Assembly: GCA_035610835.1 (NCBI GenBank)
Contig: CM069441.1
Location: 88,423,574 to 88,487,573, forward strand
Direction of reading: 5' to 3'
Length of the DNA: 64,000 nt
DNA from: Ophiura sarsii
Lineage: Eukaryota; Echinodermata; Ophiuroidea; Amphilepidida; Ophiuridae
This document shows positions 13,801 through 24,790 of this stretch, piece after piece; the first letter of the stretch is position 1; the number at the start of each line of letters is the position of its first letter. The notes below the pieces were generated by a model. The model worked only from the letters and a program-made list of their open reading frames with translations. It was not told where the DNA came from and did not search any database. Both the position numbers and the translations under genes were made by a program.

Positions 13801-16800
13801 TCCCACACAATAAATCCAAACCACCTCATAATCATTTCATTTTCATACCATCACTCTCCGCCCGTCCTCCATGGTTCTGGTCAGATCATAACATATCATG
13901 TTAAAACCAATACAATGTCAATAACCGCCTTATTGATAACCTCTAAATCTGACACTGCTAAACCCCATCAACCGCGAAACTCGAAAACCGCTCTAGTTTT
14001 GAATTGAAATTACTTTATTCTTTTGACGTTAATTGGCCGTTTGCTTTGCCAATTTGTCTTATGTTTTATTCGAGTCGAAATTTCATGTTTTGAATGACCA
14101 AAACGGTATAACTTGCACGGTTTATCTTTTCATAACTGACCAAATTCAAATTAACGGGGATCTAACATCAAAATGTACGAGTTTCAATAAAAATCTTTGA
14201 AAACATAATTTGCCTACAAAATGAAGGTCGTAACCAATGACGTTTCAAATCAACAATGGCTGCCATTGTTAATGCATATTAAAAAAAACTTTGACGTTGA
14301 AACCCCAACATTCCCCCTGTATGTTTAATATGTCAATGAACTTCATTGGTGTAATATTATTAGGCGATTGGTCTTACCACACAACAAGGAGAGACATAGA
14401 GACATTCTCCAAACGTCCGGCATCTGTGAGGCTAAAACCATACCAAGGCACATGAGGGCGCCACCTATCATGACAAGAACGCGACATGAAAAGCGACGTG
14501 CCAAACCACCAACCATGGGACCTGTAATAGGGGAAGATTTTAGTCGAGTTGCAGGCGACCTTAACCGTGACATGACTTACATCTGCGATTTTATTGCATT
14601 ATATGTTAGTTTTGAGGATGTAGATTACAAATCCGCCGGGTGCCATAATTCTACATTTGAGCAAAAAGAATTATGACCTCATTTGACCTTTCTGCTTTTT
14701 CCAATTGTTTGAAATTTAAGTGTTTATCATTATTATGCATAAACATATCATGTATGGTATCAAATTAAAGCTGTTAACCCATATAACACGTTGGTATAGG
14801 CTCCATTCCAAAAATACGTAGCAGCAATTCTTTAAAGGTCATATCAAGTATTTGACCATGTACTGGTATACAACCAATTGAAATAGCGTGAATGAAGTAG
14901 TTCCAATCTAAAATATGCTTCCATCTTATGGTTTTGCCAGATGATAATAGATCATCAAAAACGTGAGTGAGGTAGTATTGCCCCTCGTCGCGGTTCAGTA
15001 TAATGAACCTTCCATATTATATATGGATATATTGTTATTCAACAGACGACCTTTAATTTAAAGGTAAAGCTCACTTAAGCCAATTTCAAACCCATTACTC
15101 CTCGTCATTATTCTCTCCCTCTTTGTCATCCATATCAGTTTTGTGATGCAATGTATTGATATTCATGCATTTCTCGTCAGCCTTGCAATGACAATAGGTG
15201 GTACAAGAGAGTGAAGCAAACCCACAGCTGCAGTTCCCTCTTGAACACGGTGCATCCGATTTGCAGCCACAGGCAACTAGTTTCAATATGCTAGGTGGTG
15301 CGACGGAGCTTTGACCATAATCAGGGACTGGGATACCATTTTTTATTCTCCAACCAAACTTGGGTACATCCATCAATGGTGGGTCGGTGCGATCCGCCGC
15401 TCTCCATACCATAACTTGGTGACGGACGCGTTTTGAAAACATGTTGTCTGGCTGCTTTGTCGGTCTGTGGTAGATATTTGATTTTTGGTGTGCCAACTTT
15501 ATTGCTGAAAAGCTCGAATCGCAAACTGTTGAGATTGGATGGTATCTTACCACCATACAACCGGATTATAAACGCCAGGCCAGCTTTTAACCATGTATCC
15601 TCAGATGATTCCGGATCTGAAAAAGCAGATATGTCGCAGTCTGGCAGTCTGGCTCTTTGTCATCCATATCAGTTTTGTGATGCAATGTATTGATATTCAT
15701 GCATTTCTCGTCAGCCTTGCAATGACAATGTGGTACAAGAGAGTGAAGCAAACCTACAGCTGCAGTTCCCTCTTGAACACGGTGCATCCGATTTGCAGCC
15801 ACAGGCAACTAGTTTCAATATGCTAGGTGGTGCGACGGAGGTGATCCTCAGATGATTCCGGATCTGAAAAAGCAGATATGTCGCAGTCTGGCTTTAGCAG
15901 TAGATTTATGGCAGATCCAAATGGGTAAAACACCGTATCGCAACCGGAAAGTGCATGGGCTGCCAGCAGATTTGTACACTTAACTCCTAACTTCAAGGAA
16001 GATGCATTGATCATGTTGATGTCTATTGTCTGACCACTATACATCTTCATAGATATCTGCACAGGTGATTGTGGATCCAGCAGAAGAAAACAAGAAGAAC
16101 AAAGATGTCTGTATCGTCTGCTAACACTTGGATGTGACTTTTCTCCGGAAGGAGTTCAAGAAGATGACTTATTATCTGAACATCTGCTTCCTCATGATGG
16201 TATGTTGAGTCTTCTCCAATCAGTCGCAGATGGTCATTGCAGTTGTCAGTGTCACAGAGAAACTTGATCAATGCCTTCTTGTTCTTGCTACTTTTCATCA
16301 TATCATCTTTTGCTGGTAGAAGTGTATTACCTGTAAGTCCATACTCTCGAGATTTGTTTCCATTGGCTCGTCTTTGGCGTTCATGTGATTTAGTTGAATG
16401 ATTATCGTACCTGTCAAATACGACATATGTGATGAGGTCTTGTAAATGAGGTTACAAATCTCCCGGATCCGATCTGTACCCTTTTCTTAAGTGTTTCCAT
16501 GGTCACAACTTGTTTCCTCAATGGTTTATAGAAATCGTCTAGAAGTCCTGCAATAAATGCAGCTGCCATCCGTTATTCTCTCCCTCTTTGTCATCCATAT
16601 CATCCAAATGGTATCATAATAAATTGAGAAAACATGAAACAATCAAATTCCGATTCCGATTATCTAAATAAATGAGTTTAGTCACCCGAATGATTTAGGC
16701 ATTTACAACTAATATAAAGTGAAGATTAAATCAATTTTACGATTAAAACTTTATCGTTCAGGCTATTTTAAATGGTTGTATAAATATGTCTTATTAGTAA

Positions 16801-17452
16801 CTCTTCATGACCTTAGATGACCTCTAATCGAGTACAGGTATGTATTTTTTTCATGAAACACACACCAATGGATAACGGGGTAATAAGCTTTAATTTGATA
16901 CCATACATGATATGTTTGTACATATTCACAAAGCAAACTTAATTTTAAACAATTGTTAAAAGTCTGAAAGGTCAAATGAGGTCATAATTTTTTTTGCTCA
17001 AGTGTAGAATTTTGGCACCCGGCGGAATTATGATCTATATACTCTAGGCTATCATATAAAGCAATAAAATCGCAGATGTAAAAGCAATGTCACGGTTAAG
17101 GCCAAATATCGGCCTCTGCAACTCGACTATTTTGTAAAGTTGTCTTTCAATATATAGGCCTACAGGGTAAATCAATCAAATACCGACGACCAACACAATT
17201 TTATCGGTTGGCAGGTTGTTTGCTATACGTACCAATTAAATCTCCAACGGCGCAAAAGACCGCCACTATCGATCCAAGGAACCACACTTCCGTGTTAAAT
17301 TCTCTCTGCAATACTGGTAATAGTGCACCAAACGAATTGCGAATTCCTTCAATACACACTTTGCTGAAGAAACAACTTACAAGCACCATCCACCGCCATC
17401 GCCCCTGCCCAGTTTCCGATAGCAATTGTTGTTTTTCCTCGACTCTTTCCAT
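4841..17452 (-). CDS. SLC16 monocarboxylate-transporter-like protein, copy A
   Basis: MFS transporter of the SLC16 (MCT) family, a 12-helix plasma-membrane carrier; substrate unknown. Four exons: 17452-17233, 14521-14378, 6119-5298 and 4986-4841. All introns are GT-AG in phase 1, and the join gives 443 aa, near the usual MCT length. Family marks: a GQGRWRWMVL helix-1 signature in exon 1 (MCTs have DGGWGW), GPMVGGLARRF in exon 2, and QYFDSNYSLANGFAYLGSS plus YGWRGA in exon 3 (MCT consensus YFxKRRxLAxGxAxAGS). Exon 3 also holds the hydrophilic central loop (SSSDESSYED). Exon 4 is the last helix and a basic tail. Intron 2 is about 8.3 kb because two satellite arrays sit in it; intron 1 carries a 2.6 kb transposon. 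Residue 39 is Asn where copies B and C have Lys. Reading frame and splice sites look intact; expression is unknown. Confidence 0.88.
6482..7880. other. inserted non-coding DNA in intron 2 of MCT copy A
   Basis: Copies A, B and C align up to the motif GAAATGCGATAGTGCT (A ends near 6478). Copies B and C continue directly into DNA that in A only resumes near 13998, so everything from here to about 13998 is extra in A. No gene is seen in this part. A 33-base perfect hairpin (CTGAGACGAATATACC and its complement) sits at about 7740-7772. A short repeated motif CCTTAGNCATGGGT occurs at 7230-7320. Confidence 0.65.
7890..10975 (+). repeat. satellite array, about 178 bp unit, 17-18 copies
   Basis: The motif ATGGTATTTGGGCTAAT recurs near 8102, 8261, 8439, 8621, 8801, 8982, 9144, 9320, 9499, 9679, 9861, 10059, 10237, 10397, 10576, 10757 and 10935. 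Spacing is mostly 176-182 bp, with a few 159-162 and one 198. Each unit also has GATTTCTATGCGAATGAC, TTGATTGCGGCTTGA and ATCATCGATCTCATACGT plus a variable poly-A stretch. Copies at both edges (near 7910 and 10935) are the most diverged, as expected of an array kept uniform by unequal exchange. It lies inside intron 2 of MCT copy A. Confidence 0.95.
11154..11193 (+). repeat. (CATT)n microsatellite
   Basis: About ten perfect CATT repeats lie between the two larger satellite arrays. Confidence 0.95.
11320..12500 (+). repeat. satellite array, about 150 bp unit, 8 copies, rich in AGGTCA
   Basis: Units start with CACACTTTTTGTATTGTCC at about 11330, 11485, 11640, 11793, 11937, 12084, 12234 and 12353. 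Each continues with ACAATGACCAATTGCAACC and a block of AGGTCA half-sites, commonly as AGGTCAAAGGTCA. One unit near 12234 has an internal deletion. Short frames inside the array are repeat artefacts. Confidence 0.92.
12501..13998. other. non-coding end of the insertion in MCT copy A intron 2
   Basis: Frames of 60-100 codons on both strands have no recognisable domain, no splice context and no counterpart in copies B or C. Homology with copies B and C resumes at about 13998 with TTGAATTGAAATTACTTTATT. Confidence 0.6.
14542..17128 (-). mobile_element. 2.6 kb TIR transposon carrying a PIN-like/CXC gene
   Basis: The ends are AGTCGAGTTGCAG and its complement CTGCAACTCGACT, and similarity between the ends runs for roughly 280 bases (shared blocks include CCGCCGGGTGCCA and ATGACCTCATTTGACCTTT). 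The element is flanked by ATTTT at 14537-14541 and 17129-17133. MCT copies B and C keep the uninterrupted site GAAGATTTTGTAAA in the same intron, so boundaries and target-site duplication are read directly. The interior encodes a decayed gene on the minus strand. I do not assign a superfamily: a 5-base duplication with long TIRs and AG...CT ends does not match one I can name safely. Confidence 0.9.
15095..16301 (-). pseudogene. decayed transposon protein: PIN-like N-part, CXC C-part
   Basis: Minus-strand fragments in order: 16301-16047 contains HEEADVQIISH and VLADDTDIFVLL; 16062-15823 contains LLAAHALSGCDTV; 15560-15321 contains LPQTDKAARQHVFK; 15556-15095 ends in a cysteine-rich block (CGCKS, CSRGNCSCG, CTTYCHC) resembling a tesmin/TSO1-type CXC repeat. 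This order and these motifs match, from memory, a large family of uncharacterised repeat-encoded proteins in marine invertebrates. The spaced acidic motifs suggest a PIN/FEN1-like nuclease fold (inference). The frame shifts near 16055 and again near 15450-15560. A segment of about 190 bp with the cysteine block (about 15117-15306) is duplicated at about 15652-15841, and a flanking ~50 bp piece at 15599 recurs near 15842, so the gene is rearranged and not functional. Confidence 0.75.
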
Positions 17453-17599
17453 ATTTTGTATACAGTCTTTTTATATTTTAGGTAACATCGGATTAGACAT
17501 GACGTAGGCTGCACTGAAGATGCACAGTGTTTATTCCGATCCGGTACCTGTAAATGGTATAAGGTCAACCATGTACATGTATATGAGCCAAGCAGTTAA

Positions 17600-18298
17600 G
17601 GTTGGTGTCAACCCTGTTTGGCGCCAAATTATCAAGCACTGTAACTTTTAAATTATAAATGTGATGTACATAAAAGTATACATTTTTTGTAATGAAATGA
17701 GTCAGAGAATCCATTTTTGGTATCAAATTTTACTAAAATTAGTGATTTTTACTTTTTTGCCCAAAAATCACCTTTTTGGCGTCAACATTTTTCAGACAAC
17801 CTAACAATATCAGTTTTTGATTAAAAATTCCAAAATTTCACCAAAATCATTTAAAGTCAATTATCTAGGAGCGAATTTTTTGTTTTGGCTTAAAATTTGT
17901 TTGTTTTGAAAATATTGACCAAAAAGTGCCAAAAATGAGATTTTTGAGATAAAAAATAATTTTTTTGGCACTTTTTGGTCAATATTTTCAAAACAGACAA
18001 ATTTTAAGCCAAAAAAAAAAATTCGCTCCTAGATAATTGACTTTAGATGATTTTGGTGAAATTTTGGAATTTTTAATCAAAAACTGATATTGTTAGGTTG
18101 TCTGAAAATTTTTGACGCCAAAGAGGTGATTTTTGGGTAAAAAAGTAAAAATCACTAATTTAAAAAAAAATTGATACCAAAAATGGATTTTCTGACTCAT
18201 TTCATTACAAAAAATGTATACTTTTATGTACATCACATTTATAATTTAAAAGTTACAGTGCTTGATAAATTTGGCGCCAAACAGGGTTGACACCAACC
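17600..18298. mobile_element. 699 bp palindromic element with TTAA duplication
   Basis: The two halves are near-perfect inverse complements meeting near 17930-17970. The ends are GGTTGGTGTCAACC and its complement. TTAA flanks both sides (17596-17599 and 18299-18302). MCT copy B has the empty site AGCAGTTAAGCCATATG at 26871-26884. No coding capacity is seen. TTAA targets are typical of piggyBac and Kolobok elements; this would be a non-autonomous fold-back derivative. Confidence 0.9.
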
Positions 18299-18439
18299 TT
18301 AAGCCATATGAATATCATAGGCGTATGCAGGATGGTGTTTACCCGGGGCTTACCATTGCTATATCTGGACTTACGGGTCCCGAGAAAATTTTGAATTTAG
18401 ACGCTCTCTCAAGCCATTTCAGACCTCATCCACTCATAT

Positions 18440-19015
18440 TTGGTCCATAAAACATTCCTGAAGCCGTATTGTTAAGCTTTAATAATGCAACGTTAACAAT
18501 AATTCGCGAAAAAGGCAATGTTAACACTCAAAAGGTCCAAAAACGTCCCTGAAGCCATCTTGTTAAGCTTGAATAATGAAACTAATGAAAATTTTATTTC
18601 TTAAACTAAAACGGTCCAGAAGACGTTCTGAAGCCATCTTATTAAGCTTGAATCATTTGCGCGCATAGCGCAAAGGTTGTCAATGTTAACACCCAAAAGG
18701 TCCAGAAAAATGTCCCTGTAGCCATTTTGTTAGGCTTGAATAACGAAACATTGAAACTAATTCGCGTAAAGCGCGCACAAATTTGCAAACTTAACGCTCA
18801 AAAGGTCCGGAAAAACGTTCCTGTAGCTATCTGTAGCGCGCAAAAATTGGCAACGTTAACACTCAAAAAGTCCAGAAATAAGTTCCTGTAGCCATCTTGT
18901 TAAGTTTGAATAATGAAACATGGAAAGTAATTGGCGCGAAGCTCAGTTTTTTAAACTAAAATGGTCCAGAAAACGTTCCTGAAGCCATCTTGATAAGTTT
19001 GAATCATAAAACATT
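18440..19015 (+). repeat. degenerate tandem repeat upstream of MCT copy A
   Basis: Units of roughly 110-120 bp share AAGGTCCAGAAAAACGTTCC, AGCCATCTTGTTAAGCTTGA and AATTCGCG. The same array, with more units, lies upstream of copy B at 27020-27780, and single inverted units occur near 22620-22765. Copy number has changed since the duplication. Confidence 0.8.
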
Positions 19016-19546
19016 GAAACTAATTGGCAATTTTAATCGGATGTACAAATTACCTGTTGTTTCTTGGCCTTAGTTAATCAGATGTTGAGTTTACCAGTTT
19101 CTGCGTTTACCGGTTTTGAGTCAATAATCATTGAAAATTAGTTGTTAGTGTCAATGAAACTTGACTCGGTATTGAATGAAATGGCATAGAAATTGAAAAA
19201 AAATCCACATTAGTTCTGGTTCTTTGACAATTTGTTATATGTAAACAGTTACATGGGTGATATATTCATAGCAATTCGGTAAATATTTACCCGCGCTTTA
19301 ATCTTTTATATCATGAAATATGCTTAACTGGACCAGTTGCCCCATCCTCCCCTACAATCGGAAATAAACCCTTATAATAAAATAGGGCGATCCAAGAGAA
19401 AGAAAGCATATTTTGTAACCAAACATCTGTTTCATACCTAAATACCAGGGAAATATATGTGTTTTCCATAATTCAAACCAAAAAACCAAATCAAAACACC
19501 GCAGTCTAAAAATAGTACAGGAAACCAATACAGTTGATTTGTGTGC

Positions 19547-19574
19547 GGGGGGGGGGGGGGGGGGGGGGGGGGGG
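19547..19574 (+). repeat. poly-G tract, about 28 G
   Basis: Uninterrupted G run at the same place as a 26-G run (28083-28108) in the duplicated copy B flank. It predates the duplication and has changed length. Confidence 0.95.
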
Positions 19575-20045
19575 AGAATGAACCGTATGAAGAACCGTAT
19601 GAAGAACAATCTAGGTATATATGACACATCTACAACTCGCCACTTATTAGACAACAAGTGGAGATTTCTCCTTAGTCAAACAAGATAAGCTAGTTAAACA
19701 AGATAAGCTATTATGTCTCTCTGTTGGGATAAAATAACATCTCTCTGATTGAATCATGAACTATAAACAAATATAGCGTTGACTCCAGCACAGACTGCGG
19801 GTGCTGTTAAAATAAACTGCGTAGGTACATGTAATTTACAAAGACTTCAAACATGGCAGCCTCCACTTATGTCTAGAAAGACCTAAATGTGTAAATGTTT
19901 GCAATCACATGCTAATAGGGTGGCTTCGCCCCTCCAAAAAGATCGTATTCATGTAACCATGAACGTGGATCAATTTATATACATTGCGCATGTTGCATTT
20001 TATTGGCGTATCTAAGGTAAGAATATTTTAGAATTTTATAAAAAA

Positions 20046-20700
20046 TTTACAATTACTGGTCAAACTTTAAACATAAATCCTTCATTTCAAATATGAAAAC
20101 CAAGTTATCGGCCAAATGTGTGTGGGCGAAATAACCCTAGGCCAGTGGCGAATTTTAGGGTCTTTGAGATGTGCTTGGCCTAAAACTACCTATCAACATT
20201 TGCAGGAAGTGAGATGGTGTCCTGTTTGTGCGCATAAAAATGGCCAGAAGTACTACATGTATAGTATACACTTGCTGCCCGCAGTTGGTCAACTGTATTC
20301 TTAAGTTTGGTAGTTCTCGGGTTACGCGGTGCGTCTTTTTAAATAACAAAAATGACAGTGTACTTACTGGATCTTCCCACTATCGAAAGCTGTCGAGATA
20401 AAATGGTTCAGGTGGCGGATATCGATCGTAGACTTCCGAAAAACACAGGTTGTGTAGGCTACCTTTCAGACGGGAAATTTACACAAAAACTGACAATATG
20501 ACGTCATTCAGGGTATTAAACGGTATAACATAACACTTCTTTGTTACAACACGTGTTAATTTATTATTATAACTATCGAATGTTGAAAAAGATGTACTTT
20601 CCAGATACTCAGCAATGGCTTGAAACAATCCTTTACGCCATTGAATACTACAGTAAAACACAGTACTCCACATTATACAATGTTAAAACCCATTTCTGAA
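20046..20700. other. no gene seen
   Basis: Homology between the upstream flanks of MCT copies A and B ends here. Short overlapping frames have no domain or splice context. A fragment CAGTGGCGAATTTTAGGG near 20142 resembles an end of the GTGGCGTAAC element class. Confidence 0.5.
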
Positions 20701-22420
20701 TGATGCACTGAGACTATGATGATTCAAAAAGCGAAAACAGCTGCATTGCTCTCGTAATTCTGGTGATCTTTTTTCGCATAGAGCTGCAGAGCAGAACTAT
20801 TTCCATACCAAATGCATTTGAAATACCAATAAAATGTTGGTCGTAAAAATCGCGTTTCAGTGCCTCTGTGTAAAATATATACGGTGGTGCATTCGAAGGC
20901 GTCGTCGAGCGAATAGCGGAACATTTAAATTACATCAACCTGAATCAATACTAAGATAAACTTGATATTTTAAATTGCTGTTATTGTTCGTAGATTATGT
21001 TGATATGTTCTTATACAATAAACACCCCTCTACATAGCACTCTTGAGCTGCCCACGCACCGTTTGGCATGATGTTCATCTCCGAGATACTTTATTTTTAA
21101 GAAAGGATGAACACTTTGTTGGTAAATCATGCAAATTTACTAAATAATGACCGAGGCGTTTAAATATTAATTGTGCCTTTTAAAAACAAAGGAATTAATT
21201 AATTAATTTTTTAATTAATTATTTACAGATAGCAAACACAGGAAGACAATTGACGGTATTGCTCGTCGGCTCCAACGAGTTTATTTCTTTAATACCGAGC
21301 ACTCTGTGTTCCAAGTTAGTTTTATTTCCCTTCACTATGCTACAACATGTAGACCATATACAATTTAATGTATCAATTTAATTTGGATTTGTCTACCATA
21401 ATTTATCAAATGTTGTTTAGCATAATTTAATTTATTAATGTATATAGTAGTATACCTTAATACAATTTACAGAGATAATTTATCATGATTAAATGATCGT
21501 CCATAGGTACAGGTGACGATGCACATTTGTATAACAATAATAAGCCATGATAATATACCCAAATTGATCATGTAAGGACAAAAGCGTTTCGCTTCCGAAA
21601 CATATGATCACAAACTCATCCATTTTTGGATTTGTAAACTACCTAACCCTACACCTATGAGAAATATACTCATAACGATGACATAATGATGGTTGAACTA
21701 TTAAAGGTATATTATGTGATCTTTCCAGGGAACGCCCTCAACATCAAAAAAAAAAAAATTGAAAGCAGATTTTCTTGCAGATTTACATTTCTGATCATAA
21801 ATCGTACATACATTCCAAGTTACAGGGTGATACGATTCTTAATTACTTCAAAATCATGGTTTTAGAGTGAAAATAAACTGTCGGGATAACATAACAGTTT
21901 ATATTTTCACTCTAAATTCACTCTAAAACCATGATTTTGAGGTAATTAGGAATCGTATCGCTCTGTAACTTGGAATGTGTGTACGATTTATGATCAGAAA
22001 TGTAAATCTGCAAGAAAATCTACTTTCTAAAAACAATCATGAATAGAGGGCGCTCTCTGGAAAAGATCACATAATATGCCTTTAAATGCCCATAAAATTC
22101 ATTAATACATTTCCAACCATAAGATTCCAAGATTGGTAAACTACCCATAATCGATCCCTACCCTTAGAGAATTGCTCAGAAAGATATCTACATATTATGG
22201 TTGAATTATTGAATTGATTATAAGGACCATACAAGCCATTGATACAATTTTCGATCATATTATTCTGAGATTGGTAAACTACCTATAATCTCTACCCTTA
22301 GAGAATCGCTCAGATATCAACATAATTATGAATCCACATTGTATTCAACATATGATTTGGATGCAGTAAACTACCTACAATTTCTACTTATCCCTAGAGA
22401 ATTATGCTCCGTGAGACAAA
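20700..22420 (+). repeat. one arm of a distant inverted duplication (partner 47680-49030)
   Basis: Blocks here recur inverted about 26 kb away: TTCGAAGGCGTCGTCGAGC (20891) against the region near 48975; TTGCTCGTCGGCTCCAACGAG (21260, one base shortened) against about 48640; AGAATCGCTCAG and GTAAACTACC (22260-22380) against about 47700-47815. This arm carries a 377 bp insertion (21705-22081) that the partner lacks. No protein is evident in either arm. Confidence 0.85.
21705..22081. mobile_element. 377 bp palindromic element with TTAA duplication
   Basis: The ends are AGGTATATTATGTGATC and the near-complement GATCACATAATATGCCT, with an inner palindrome around ACTCTAAAACCATGATTTTG. TTAA lies at 21701-21704 and 22082-22085. 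The inverted partner near 47861 reads straight through the site (now TTGA), which gives the empty allele. Confidence 0.85.
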
Positions 22421-22503
22421 ATATGTCAATTTGGATGTCCTATAATCTGCATGACATTTTATCAATTTTATTTATCCGAGGGATTTTTCATGGAAGACGA
22501 CGA

Positions 22504-22527
22504 CCCCCCCCCCCCCCCCCCCCCCCC
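22504..22527 (+). repeat. poly-C tract
   Basis: Run of about 24 C. Similar runs occur at 24252-24286 (one A inside), 25323-25341 and 61313-61336. Confidence 0.95.
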
Positions 22528-23047
22528 ATAAAAATACAGGTGACTTGGATTTTAACGTCAAACTGGAACTTTTTAGCGTTAAAAATGCCAATTGCTGTGC
22601 GCGAATATTTAATTATTCTGATAAGATGGCTTCAGGAACGTTTTTCTGGACCATTTTAGTTAAAAAACTGAAACGTTTGACGCGCTTCACGCGAATTAGT
22701 TTCTATGTTAAATTATTCAAGCTTAACAAGATGGATACAGGAACGTTTTTGTGGACCTTTTGAGTGTCACCCTGTATAATAAAGGCGGTGTCAGGTCGAT
22801 AATGACAATACCGATCCACGAGCGAAGGGGTTGTCGAGAGCTCATGGGATAAGAAACTCCCAAGACAAAACCCAGATTCTCGTCGCAACTGGTCTAGGTG
22901 GCGCGCTAACATTAACAGATAGTTGGGGGCAAAGGGATTATTTGGTTCACATTCTTCTAAAAGCACCAAATTGGACCCATATGATGTTGGCCAATTCGAA
23001 TATGGCCGCCATACTGGAGGATCAAAAATTTAAATTGCTTCAATTAA

Positions 23048-23417
23048 GCTGACAAGCATACCAAATTGTTTGTCTGAACACAAAGATTTGCTCCACTTCC
23101 GATGTGTGGTTACTGAGATATTGAGCAAAACGTGAAAAAGTCGTTGACCTTTGCTTGGGGGTCAAACTTTGAACATGCTCCAATTTTGACAAACGATCAA
23201 ATTGTTCGTCAGATCACAAGGGTTGAACATGTTGAAGAAATAATAGTTGTTACCACCTGGAGTCGTTTTTGTGCCTTATACAGGGTCAAAAGGACACAAT
23301 CCCTATATACGCCTATGACCTTTTCACGTTTTTGCTCAATATCTCAGTAACCACCCATCGGACTATACAGTTTTAGAATCCTTGTGCTTAGACAAACAAT
23401 TTGGTATGCTTGTCAGC
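23048..23417. mobile_element. 370 bp TIR element with TTAA duplication
   Basis: The ends are GCTGACAAGCATACCAAAT and its complement. The inverted similarity continues inward to the motif TGAGATATTGAGCAAAACGTG. TTAA flanks at 23044-23047 and 23418-23421. There is no coding capacity. Confidence 0.85.
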
Positions 23418-24251
23418 TTAATTTCAAAAGTGCCCCCCCCCCCCCATTGCGCACGCTACTGACACTGCGCTTAAAATATGAATAGCACGCATTGAGAGCG
23501 CGGAAAACTGTCCTAAATTGTCCCTTTTTAAATCAAGGTCACTAAAACCCTTTCACATTCTGCTGCGATCAGGCCGGCGCTTGGATTACGCTGAAACATT
23601 ATCAAAACGCCAAGCCAAGCGCATCAAGATCTCCACGAACCCCTCGATGATGCAGTGGGAACAGTCTGGGACTTAAGAGGGTTGTGAGAGGGTCCCCAGG
23701 GTAGTCCTTGAGCGCTAAGGGGAAGGCTATCAGTCTTGCATTATCAGTATGGAGTGAGGAAAGTGTGGTTGATGAAGAGAAGAGGCTCATTATTATTTCG
23801 ATCAAATGAAAGGACCAACATAAATTACATATGAGGTATGAAGGCATTGACCGTGAATAAAATAGCCAAGGTATCTTTCATGACTATCTTGATGAACATT
23901 TGTGTACATTTCACTCTATGGTTACACGGCCAACGTATGCACGCCACAGAGATCGACGATGATAGTTTTATTAATCATCCATATCCACTTATTTATAACG
24001 AACGGATTTTTATTGTGCCATTTTTGCCAAATTTGTGTGTTTCTCTCGCACAAAATCTGTTTGTAATGTTATTATATGTAACAGTCACACATATGCAAAT
24101 ACACGGTTCAACGTCCTTCAACGGAATAAACCGTATACTCCGCTATGGCGGTACTTGATTTGCATATATGTGACTTCTTACATACAGCCTTACCCGAAAA
24201 TGGACAGAAATATGACGTCATAACCATTGCTTCGGGACAAATGGCGCGGTA

Positions 24252-24286
24252 CCCCCCCCCCCCCCCCCCACCCCCCCCCCCCCCCC
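24252..24286 (+). repeat. poly-C tract next to a GGCGCGGTA motif
   Basis: About 34 C with one A. It is preceded by ACCATTGCTTCGGGACAAAT and GGCGCGGTA. The same lead-in precedes the poly-C at 25323-25341, so the tract belongs to a dispersed repeat. Confidence 0.9.
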
Positions 24287-24539
24287 TAAGTGGGTGTGGG
24301 CGAGCCTTTCGGACGACAAATGCCTCCCTCTAGTTACGCCACTGGGTGGTGGATTTGATTTAGTATTTCGTCTTAATTTCAATAGGAATAATCTTGTTTT
24401 CTTTTTTCTATAATTCTGTGCATATAGATGGTGTGACCGGTGACGTAGTGCCCGGCAGTATGCGTGCGCACCTATAGGGAAAAATTGACAAAACAATGAT
24501 GTTACATTAATCCACCATCAAGTTTAAAAGATAGAAAAA

Positions 24540-24790
24540 TAAAAGGACAACAAGCAATTTCCGGGAATCGAACCCGTGATTGCGGATTGCCGACGACATG
24601 TCCAACGTACGCACGCCACAGAGACCGATGAGTATAATTGTGATAGTTTTATTATTTAGCCATATCCATCCATTTATGTATAACGAACGGATTTTTATTG
24701 TGCCATTTTTGCCAAATTTGTGTGTTTCTCTCGCACAGAATGTGTTTGTAATGTGATTATACTCCTTTTTTTTAAAAGAAAGGTAAAAAA
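24540..24790 (-). repeat. tRNA-like SINE, minus strand
   Basis: On the minus strand a tRNA-like head at about 24632-24555 has TGGCGTGCGTACGTTGG and a clear box B (GGTTCGATTCC). About 150 bases beside it are shared with the repeat at 34515-34830 (TTTGTAATGT, GCACAG/CCCAAA motifs). A shorter relative without box B lies at about 23920-24080. It lacks acceptor-stem pairing, so it is a repeat and not a tRNA gene. Confidence 0.7.

Noticed and set aside
24555..24632. Possible tRNA gene
   Set aside because: Box B is good, but the surrounding sequence is shared with the repeat at 34515-34830 and does not fold as a tRNA.
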